This document shows positions 10,860 to 19,384 of a stretch of 25,624 nt of DNA, in pieces (positions within the stretch are counted from its first letter, which is position 1; every line of letters starts with the position of its first letter). Source of the stretch: Elysia marginata (Eukaryota; Mollusca; Gastropoda; Plakobranchidae); the NCBI GenBank assembly GCA_019649035.1, contig BMAT01006761.1, forward strand, positions 466,996 to 492,619, given 5' to 3'. The position numbers were made by a program, and so were the translations under genes. A model generated the notes under the pieces. The model was given only the letters and a program-made list of their open reading frames with translations. It was not told the DNA's origin and made no database searches.

Positions 10860-11290
10860 TATTTTTAGTAAGCTGAGTTGTAATCTTTGTATTTGAATGA
10901 AACCTTTATCAAGATACAGAGGTTAGCAGAAAAAAAACAATCTTAAAATGGCAACACCTCAACAAATATGCATTCCTTAAGCAAGTATAACGCTATAGTA
11001 ATGTCCGATAGAAAGTCTACTCATTTTCATCTTATGCCTGGAAACAGATGCTATCGAATTTTGTAAAGTGACTTTACTTATTTGTACTCTTTAACTCTTC
11101 GTTGGTTTCGTTGGTTTTCAAACCTGTTCTCATAATATACAGTATCGGTTATGGAATTGAAAGCTCAGAACTGACTGAAGGATTACCTCTAAGGTAACTG
11201 CAGTAAGTTAGTATTTTTTTACTCTTGAAGAGACCTTTTTCTGGGGCTGATTTTTAGGACGATTTTTACACACTTCAAAATTAAAGTAGG
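10860..11290. other. Noncoding region
   Basis: AT-rich, no gene. Positions 11110-11158 resemble 7592-7640 at roughly three quarters of positions by eye, suggesting a dispersed repeat of unknown type. Confidence 0.4.
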
Positions 11291-11520
11291 CGGAAGAAAA
11301 CACATAAACAAAATAAAGTTTCGCCCCCTACCCAACTTCGTTCCTTAACGAACATTTAAAAGAAGAATCTAGGTTAGCCTAAAATCTAGATTAAATGTCT
11401 TAAAATTAGACTTAAATTTAGAAACTAGTCTAAGTGATCAAGACTTAGATCTAGAAGATATCTTGACAGAGAGTCTAGTTTTGGGCGCCATGTTTTCTTG
11501 CGTTTTCGGCTCTGTTTTTC
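11291..11520. mobile_element. Inverted-repeat element, copy A (MITE/fold-back-like)
   Basis: The left end CGGAAGAAAACA (11291-11302) matches the inverse of the right end TGTTTTCTTGCG (11491-11502) at 11 of 12 positions. The interior is rich in TCTAGATC-type words. The right part, including AGAAGATATCTTGA (11453-11466), TTTTGGGCGCCATG and CGGCTCTG, recurs in copy B at 17583-18160. No coding sequence is present, so it would be non-autonomous. Exact ends and any target-site duplication are unclear. Confidence 0.5.
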
Positions 11521-13170
11521 AAGTATTATTCCAGTTTTTAATGCAACCTATTTCAACCTTATGTTGTTTTAGCTGTTTTGTTGTTGTTTTCAATTTGTGT
11601 GTTGTTGTTTGCAGCTCATTTCTGTAACTTGGCAGCCATATAAACACTGTGTGTTACTATTTAGTTGCGAAACTAAGTAATAACGGCCAAGTAATTTCTT
11701 TTTTACTCAAAGATCAAACTCTTCAGATACTCTCAATTCTTAATTGGATTCATGGTAGATTATAAAATTTATAATCCTACCCGTTTGTCTTGTGCACTAG
11801 CGTTTCAAGCCGATAGCGTAGCCAATCGATTTTCAAAAAAGTGCTTCATCCAATTTTTCTTTTCTCCTCTTGATTCAAAAGGCGGTTCGTTTTGGTAATT
11901 CCCCAAAGATATTTGGGTCATCGTATAATACCTTTTTTTAGTAGGTACCACAAATTTTGTTGTGCTTAGACGTTTATTGGTTTTCAATATAGCTCAGTTT
12001 ACCTCATCTGCTAACTTGTTATATACGTCTATCGAAGTATTTTTATGAATCGGTTTTTCCCGGTGATGAGTGCACTATTAGGAGACGGTACTTACAGAAT
12101 TGAAAAAAAATGAGACGACTAATGTAAAACAGATAATTAACTTCGCTAAAAATCCTTTCATGCAGTGCTTGTGAAAGACTGTAGACTAGGGCAAACTTTT
12201 AAAAAAATATCTTTTATTTTGATTTTTTTTTTTCTTCAGCCATCTGGTTTCAACATTTTTGCGCTTGGTTTTTTTCTACTGTAGAAGTTGATAGAGTGGC
12301 TGCTTTTTTTTTTCTTTGATTTTTTATGCTCTAGTAAGTGTTTGGTTTTTTCACGTCCAAATCGTATTATTTTTGCGTAGGAATGGGTCATTTTCTTTCA
12401 TTTGTCTCCTTAATTATATTTAAGGTTTCGCCTATCTTTTCAACTCATTCAGGCAATTTTTTTTTAATTCCATGCAAATATAGAGAGGTCTCGGACCAAT
12501 GGAGAGCTTTCTGCTTAGAAAATCTATATTGTAATACTCAGAATCTTAATCAGTTTTAAAACAAGATCAAATACAAGCATTAAGAGAAATTTACAAGCGA
12601 GAACATTGGTGGTTTTCATAACCTTTGGTCTGCCAAGACGGTGATTTGTGTCTACATCTAGTACAGTTTTCAAAATTACTCTTAGACGTTGTGTAATGCC
12701 GACAGTTTGGTAGCCAGGGCTTTCCCAGACGCTTGAACTTTTATCGGGATAGATATTTCAGTCTTAACGAAAGTGTAATCTCACCATTTATTTACTGTGC
12801 CCTTAGGCGGTGCCGGCGCTTTGACTCCCCCTTAAAAGTGCGCTTAGAGGGCTAAAAATAGTTTTTTTTAACTTTTTTGAATCTGATGTAGACGACAATG
12901 TGTTTTGGGGCTGAGTACGTTTCGAAAATATTCCGTTTGGCTATCAAAATGGTGAGGCTCCCAAGATTTTGAGTATAACTCTTTTGTGCTGAGGACCAAT
13001 GTGGTCCTACGTGAGTTAGGATTACATTGATTCATTTCACAAAAGTTTTTAACTTTCACTTCCGGGATTTCCGCCATTCTGATAATGAAGTGCATAATGT
13101 TGAGGCCCCAATAAAGTTTATATCTTAATTTCTGTTCATTCCTTTCTTCATTGCATCTCTATAATGTTGT
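11521..13170. other. Noncoding region
   Basis: T-rich sequence with poly-T runs (for example 12223-12235 and 12305-12314). No supported gene. On the minus strand an ATGGCGG (13071-13077) lies next to an ETS-like CCGGAAGT (13058-13065), at the head of a 75-codon frame ending at 12868. Nothing in that frame is recognisable. Confidence 0.4.
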
Positions 13171-13187
13171 TGTCCTTGGGGTTGATG
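13171..13187. repeat. 17-bp target-site duplication, left copy
   Basis: TGTCCTTGGGGTTGATG is identical to 14156-14172. It lies directly at the 3' end of the minus-strand LINE fragment, whose last bases are GGATAAA. Confidence 0.85.
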
Positions 13188-14155
13188 TTTATCCTAACCA
13201 GCTGTCGTTTGCGCTTTCGCCCTTCGACTAGATATTTGGGTATAGAAAGTGGAAGTCTTCTTCAATTGTTGGCAGTTTGAGTATAGTGTATTCCATGCAT
13301 CAGGCCGCGGAGGGAGGTATTCTTCACGAAGGTCTTGCAGTGATATGCATTGAAAAAGTAGATGTGTTGTTGTTTCGTATAGTGCATCCCAGAAATGGCA
13401 TACTGGGGAAATCATGGGCTGAATCCTGTTTAGATGGGCATTAACAGGAGCATGGTGTGTACACAGGCGGAAAATAGTTACTTGATCTCTTCTCTCAAGG
13501 GAATTAATGCTGTCTTTGAGATTTTGGATTTGGTGTTGCCATGTAGGTAAATAATGATCTGCCTGTTTTGCCTGTAGCCCATCCATTTAGCCATTCCTCC
13601 GTGGAGTTGTTCCGTATGGTCTGTTGTGCTGCGCGAAAGGGTATTGTTGTATTCTGTTGTTGGGCAGTGGAGCCCTTTTTTGCGAGTATGTCTGCTCTTT
13701 CGTTACCTATAATGCATGCTGCAATGACCTGGTATCCACTATAGTTTAAGGTCGGCGCCATAGGTTTTGAGGAAGGAGTCTGTTGTGAGGAATAGACTTT
13801 TAAAGACGAGTTCTGGAGGTTTGCATTTTAAAGTGCTTCAAGGACTGACTTTGAGTCTGAGAATGTCACTAAATTTTGTGTCTTTTCAGGGTACAATGAG
13901 AATACTGAAGTGAGTTGGAAGACGGCAGCTTCTATGGCAAATGCTTCTGCCTCATAGTTTGAGCAGTTTGACCCACATGATTCACTGAGTTCTTCTTTGG
14001 TCTTGTCTGGATATTGAATTCTGACACCATATCCTCCATTTATTGTGCCATTGAACACTGAGCCATCTGTGTACACATGTATCCAGTGTTCAGGGTAGGT
14101 GTCTAGTGTTTTCTGAGTAGTGATCATGATATCAGTAGGATCTCCGTGTTTTAGA
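13188..14155 (-). mobile_element. 5'-truncated LINE 3' end with broken RNase H domain
   Basis: On the minus strand the element opens with HGDPTDIM, then an RNase H domain: YTDGS (catalytic Asp at 14065-14067), SNYEAEAFAI (catalytic Glu) and FSDSKSVLEAL (catalytic Asp). An in-frame stop follows at about 13825-13827. WIPGHC (13721-13738) appears in a shifted frame behind a stop at 13739-13741, and GNERADILAKKGS (fourth catalytic Asp, 13690-13692) is back in the first frame. Another frameshift near 13515-13525 leads to LERRDQVTIFRL, HAPVNAHLNRI and a damaged CCHC-like knuckle, CHF...TTHLLFQC, ending at TAG (13194-13196). All four catalytic acidic residues remain, but the frame is broken at least three times. 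Truncation just before YTDGS, a complete 3' end and flanking duplications mark a classic LINE insertion. Confidence 0.85.
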
Positions 14156-14172
14156 TGTCCTTGGGGTTGATG
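14156..14172. repeat. 17-bp target-site duplication, right copy
   Basis: Exact match to 13171-13187, abutting the 5'-truncated end of the LINE fragment. Matching stops at both edges, as expected for a target-site duplication. Confidence 0.85.
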
Positions 14173-14905
14173 CGATTAACAAGATCTCTAAGCCTATCCG
14201 AGTCACTACAGTATTTATTCACTGGTCAGAAAGATGCTACAAAAATAATTTTTGTCTCATAAGCAATCGTTTTACTAAGACATTGGCATTAAAATTTTTA
14301 AATAAAAACATGTCTTAAATGGAGTTTTTTAGTTTCTCTGTGTGTATATTAATCCAACACGGAGCAAAAGTTGTTTCTGTAATTCATAATCTCAGGCTAA
14401 TTTAAGGGTCTTTTCAATTGTTAGGGTGGTTTTGTTAAAAACCCAGAAAATGAACTTTCTTGTCTAAAATTTCAGTCACTAAGCCGGCACAACACTAAAG
14501 AAAAAAGGAGCGATGTNNNNNNGATTTAAAGAGAGATAAAAGGGGAGAGTTTAAGACAGAAAAGAGGGGGGACAACCAAAAAGCTCTATAAATAGACCTA
14601 TATCCATTTATACATATCGGTGGGATAAAACAAATTCCCAATAGTTGCAGTTTTTATGCTTCACGTCTTCATTCGCTCCTTTTTAAAAAAAAAACATTTT
14701 TAATTTAAAAAGCTCAGAACTTTGGTTTGCACTAAAAAAAGCGCAAGCACAAATTTTCCTTACAAAGCTTCAGCGTGCTTTAAGCTCAAAAGAAATTGAA
14801 ATTATTATTGTTTAAGTTTGTCTTGCTAAATAGAGCACTGTGTCTATTTATTGCTCATTCAACTAAACTTGTGTTGCCATTTTATATCCTCAGAGAGCAT
14901 GTCCA

Positions 14906-14908
<3 letters not shown>
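14173..14908. other. Noncoding region with assembly gap
   Basis: AT-rich with no supported gene. Positions 14517-14522 are six N bases, so the true distance across this point is unknown. Confidence 0.6.
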
Positions 14909-14961
<53 letters not shown>

Positions 14962-15278
14962 CTATATATCTATCTATCTCTCTTTCGCTCTCCCTCTCCC
15001 TCTCTATCACTCCATCTCTCTCTTTCTCTCACTCTATCCCCTTCTCTCTCCCTCCCTCTCTCTCACTCTCTTTCTCTCTCTCTCTCTCTTTCGCTCTCCT
15101 TCTCCCTCTCTCTTTTTCTCGCTCTATCCCTCCTCTCTCACTCGATCTCTCTCATTCTCTCGCTTTATCCCCCTCTCTGTCACTCGCTCTCTCTCTCTTA
15201 TTCTCTTTCTCCTTTTCTCTCTCTCTTTCTGTATCCGTCACTATCTCTTCTTTTTTTCACTCTATCTCTCTCTCTCTT
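14909..15278. repeat. Long pyrimidine tract: (TC)n, (TATC)n and degenerate TC
   Basis: About 370 bases almost free of purines on the plus strand. A pure (TC)n run (14909-14942) is followed by (TATC)n to about 14979, then degenerate TC/TTC/CCC sequence. All three plus-strand frames stay open as Leu/Ser-rich strings because the repeat lacks stop codons; they are not proteins. Such a homopurine-homopyrimidine tract can form triplex (H) DNA. Confidence 0.95.
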
Positions 15279-15523
15279 AGTGACCAATGCAGAGTAGCAG
15301 TAAAACTTTTTATAGTTCTCAGCTGCTGGTAATGCATTTACGGGCCATTGTTAATGTTTCCATTAATTTCAATACAATATATAATAGATAAAATGTTCTT
15401 TTTTAAAACAATTTTGCATATCTCGAGGCAACCAAGACAAATACATCGATACTTCCGGTTCCCAGCAGTTGTCATTTCTCATGCCCCCCTGTCTGCAAAA
15501 ACACGAAGTTGCTCTTTTTAGCG

Positions 15524-15561
15524 CTCGCTCTCTCTCGATCTCTCTCTCTCTGTCTCTCTCT

Positions 15562-15599
<38 letters not shown>
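15524..15599. repeat. (TC)n microsatellite
   Basis: An interrupted CT repeat with a long uninterrupted stretch at about 15562-15594. The Arg/Glu-rich minus-strand open frame across it is an artefact of the repeat. Confidence 0.95.
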
Positions 15600-15732
15600 G
15601 AGAACTTCCTCCGTGTGTCCGTTTTAAGAGGCACTTAAGCCCAGAATGCTTTGAGAGCGAATAATCTGACATCTAATGATGAGAAATGCCACACATACTG
15701 AGCAGGTGGTGCACACAGATGGGGGTTTGTAC

Positions 15733-16000
15733 GGTAGAGGAAGACGGGCAGGGGTGTGGCAGAGAAAGACAGAGAGAAAGAGAGAGAAGACAGAAAAAAA
15801 TAGACAGGGTGGACGTCGCTGAGATAGAGAAAGACAAAAAGTGATAGACATTTTAATTCCAAACAGAGGCAGGATGCAGGGTGCAGGGAGTACATAGAAA
15901 GAGAGAGAAAAGAGAAAGAGAGCAAAAATATAGTGGTTTTGAGAGGGAGGGATACAGGTGGAGAGAGGATGGGAAAGAGGTCACAAGGAAAAAAAATAAA
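15733..16000. repeat. Purine-rich (GA)n-like tract
   Basis: The plus strand is rich in AGAGAAAGA-type words with few pyrimidines, the opposite strand bias to 14909-15278 and 15524-15599. The minus-strand open frames here are low-complexity artefacts. Confidence 0.8.
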
Positions 16001-16439
16001 ACTCATGGTGATTTGCTTCTTCCTTAAATTTAACAACCCTGTCACTCGTTTTTTATCTGTTCATGGGTCTCAAAGTATGTGAATATAGTGCAGAAACTGA
16101 TTTTAAAAATAATTTGAAATGTAATTTATAAAGTAGCTTTGAGACAGAATTATTTCATCACTTTAGATTTTTCATGTAACACTAAAGGTTGTAATAATAA
16201 AGTAACATAAGCAATAATAACTCTAGCAATTGTTTTCGAAAGACCCATTACTTTGATGCTGTACATTGACAGAACAAAACCCCATTGAATTGAATTCTCA
16301 AGGGGCGTCACCTCAAATTGTAACATAAATACAGAGATAGGATAAGGTCGGATAAAATCAGTATCCACATTTTAATGGACACATCTGTTATTTTAGGAGC
16401 CTGAATGCAAAACCGATGGAAGCTAAACAGAGACCCTAT

Positions 16440-16690
16440 CCCTTGTCATTCTCAGAACGCAGGAGACTAACGGCTTAAGCGGGATTGTCCGCAGGACCGG
16501 GGCGGCCAGCGCTGACCAGTCTGGGCTAGACAGTCGGGGTTAGTATTAGCCAGTGCTGGCAAGTCTCGCAGTGGTTTCCCTTTAATGACCAGGTTTTTTT
16601 TTTTTTTGTCTTCTTTTCTTTTCGATACAAAACAGTGGTAGGGCCTGAGAGCTGGCCATAGCTTCAAGAGATTGCTCCGTAACAGTGAAA
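16440..16690. other. GC-richer unexplained island
   Basis: A patch clearly richer in GC than its surroundings, interrupted by a 15-base T run (16594-16608). The minus strand gives EQSLEAMASSQALPLFC (from about 16676) and, beyond the A run, PLRDLPALANTNPDCLAQTG, but no family is recognisable. It could be an unannotated dispersed repeat, worn coding sequence or untranslated exon sequence. I cannot decide between these. Confidence 0.3.
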
Positions 16691-17582
16691 AAAGGAAATA
16701 GGTAATGTGTGGGTGAGGGTGTGTGTGGTAAGTGGCGCGGGGGGTTCTGTAGCTGATACGCTCCTAGAATGAAAGATAAAGGTGGCGTTTGGTTATGAGA
16801 GGTTTATTTCTGTGACTTTGGGTATCAATAAGAGAGTACTTTAGTAATTATATATTTTCTATTTTTAGACCTACCTTGAACTGGTTTTTTTTTAAAAAAG
16901 ACTAAAAAAACAGGCTTAAAAGGCGTTAAAAAGTGAAAGCTGCTGCATAATGTAAAACTGGATTTTTCCGATTATACTAAATGTTGATTCCTTATCTTTA
17001 CCTAATATTCCCCAGGTCTTATTAAGGATTTTGGAAATTTGAACTTAAAGGGGGCCCTTCAATTTTAAGACATTTTTAAAAAATGATAATTTCAAACTTT
17101 TATTGCCTTTAGAAGCTTAGACTTAATTAGTTGTTTAAACTATCATCGCCCTGAACTGTGGAAATAGCTACTTTGGCCTGTTTGAAAGATTTGAGTAGGC
17201 CTTTTTTGGGTCAACGGTGTAAGCTAGGTCTGAATATGACTCTGAAGAAGACTGCTTATTGAGTCGTGGTTTCTTGAGAGAACAATTATCTTCATAATAT
17301 TTTATAAACTCATTCAGATATTTCCTGTTTCTCAACACTTATTCTCAATATGGTGCCCTCTCAATTTGCATTCAGGCATTAATCACTTTGTCTAAATGAC
17401 ATGACATTTTTCAGCGTTTTCCATAATATACTGGTCTCTCTTTTTAATCACATGCCGATATAATTATTTATTCCATTTCCGCTCTGTATTTAACTTTGAA
17501 ATATATATATATAGTAATGTGTGTGTATTGGCTGAAAAAAATTACCTAAAAAATTACGATGTTTGACACGCAGACACTAGGC
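16691..17582. other. Noncoding region
   Basis: AT-rich, including a short (AT)n run at 17500-17513. No gene or RNA supported. Confidence 0.5.
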
Positions 17583-18160
17583 CCTAAGGCTAAAACAGAA
17601 GAAAACATGATAAACAGAGCCTTTTATGGAAGAAAAATGGCGCTCAAAACCTTGTTTAGATCTAGGCCTAATGTAGATCAAGATATCTTCTACATGTAGC
17701 TTTGAAACTCTTTATCTATTTTCATTTCTTGATGTAAGTCAAACTTTTAAAATCTAGATACAACCTATATTCTGAAAGAATATTTTTTTAAAAATGGTAG
17801 GCAAAAATGTGTGAGATTTTATGACGGATTAAAAACTTATTACCGTTAGTTTTGGTGTATATAAAGTGCAAAAATAACAGTCTAAACTTTTAAGGCAATT
17901 TTTTCAGTGCATGGTTTGCATAAAGTCATTTAACAATTTTAATAAATTATACTTTTATCTGCATCTCAACTTCGTTTTTGTTTATTCTGCATTTAAAAGT
18001 AGAATATCTATAATATATATCGCTGTCTAAAAATCAAGACACTTATTTAGATGATAAAGGTTTAGATCGAGGTATAAAACACGTTGATATAGAATCTAGG
18101 TTAGGCCTAGATCTACCCTATGTTTTGGGCGTCATGTTTTCTTCTGTTTACGGCTTTGCA
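17583..18160. mobile_element. Inverted-repeat element, copy B (MITE/fold-back-like)
   Basis: Two exact inverted matches flank an AT-rich core. AAACAGAAGAAAACATG at 17593-17609 is the reverse complement of 18133-18149. TAGATCTAGGCCTAA at 17657-17671 is the reverse complement of 18101-18115. The left arm carries about 30 extra bases between the two blocks. Similarity continues a few bases outward (AAGGCTAAAACAG against AAAGCCGTAAACAG). The left arm also contains TCAAGATATCTTCT (17678-17691), matching copy A inverted. No coding capacity and no clear target-site duplication are seen. Confidence 0.58.
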
Positions 18161-19237
18161 AGAGATTCTTTCTTTCATTATTTGAATTGAAGGCGAAACC
18201 TTTTTCAGGTTCATGAGTACCGGTGTTGTGTTCATTGAAACCATGAAAATTTTTGTAGTGTTTTTCACAACAATGATTTCGCGGTAAGAAACCGACGCTT
18301 TGCATTTTTCTTACCACTCATTTAGTAAATTAGGTATTGAATATATACATAAAATATGGAATCCCTGAAATATTTTCATATTTTCCCAGTATAAATGTGC
18401 ATGCACCTAATGAGAGTAATGTACGTATAAGATTCTTTTAATGTAGCACAACAATTTGATCGTCACATGTAACATATCATAACATATACCTGGAACTTAA
18501 AAGCAAAATGCGGGGGGGGGGTGTGTTAGAAGAGGCTTTATTAACCAGACACTGGTTCATACTCTAAAAAGGTAAATAAATCTTTTCAATAGTTTCAATT
18601 TTATCCGACCAGCAGACATATAATCTTTTTTCATTCATAAGCATTTTAGGCTTGTGAAGATATTTAACTTGCCCCAAATTTTGCTCTAACTAATGAAATC
18701 AGTTTATCTCATTTGCTGCGTTAAGCTTGTCATGTAAGGCCCGTTATCAACAGTGGAGATGAACCTAAAGGTCGTGCATTCTATTAAAACCCACTGCACT
18801 CTTCGGTCTATACAAAACCTTTAATTTTAGTTTAAAGACAAACCTGGCTAAAAACCTATAAGTTGCATTAATCTTTAAAGAATTTAGTCCGCCAACATAT
18901 TCACATTGATTTTATCAGTTTTATTTGCCTTATGTCTATTTGAATCTCCGCGTTATCAGCTTAAACTAAGTATAATAATTTTTTCAAAAGCAGCTATCCA
19001 GAAAATATTGATGAACTTAAGGGGATTTTAAATTTTATGCACTCTTGAGTAAAATATAAAAAGAATATGATTGTATAGCAATTAAAATTCAGAGGACTCG
19101 ATATTTCCGTTGGGTTTGTCTTTTTTTTTGCAAGTATTTGTTGCCAACATGAATATTTTTATATCATACTTAATATTAGCTAAAATAGCTACTCTGATAT
19201 AGTTCTCATGCAATTTCTTGGTTTCAAACGGATATTT
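18161..19237. other. Noncoding region downstream of the transporter gene
   Basis: AT-rich with a ten-base G run at 18512-18521. No open frame or RNA gene is supported. The part nearest 19238 may belong to the transporter's 3' untranslated region. Confidence 0.5.
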
Positions 19238-19243
19238 TTTATT
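19238..19243 (-). promoter_or_regulatory. Candidate polyadenylation signal AATAAA
   Basis: AATAAA on the minus strand about 140 bases past the transporter stop codon. It is the first exact hexamer downstream, but AT-rich sequence makes chance matches common. Confidence 0.35.
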
Positions 19244-19384
19244 GCTAAACATGAACATAATCATGAGAACAAATTTAGATTTATATTAAATAATAAAAAT
19301 TATAGAAAAAAATAATTTCCATGTATTTCACTGAAGTTGTGTTATGTAAACTTAATGATAAAAATTAGTGTTTTTCGATGTGTG

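Noticed and set aside
14796-15332. Three overlapping plus-strand Leu/Ser-rich open frames
   Set aside because: They are translations of the pyrimidine microsatellite, which lacks stop codons in every frame.
15472-16045. Minus-strand Arg/Glu-rich and Ser/Leu/Phe-rich open frames
   Set aside because: They are low-complexity products of the TC and GA tracts with no domain or start context.
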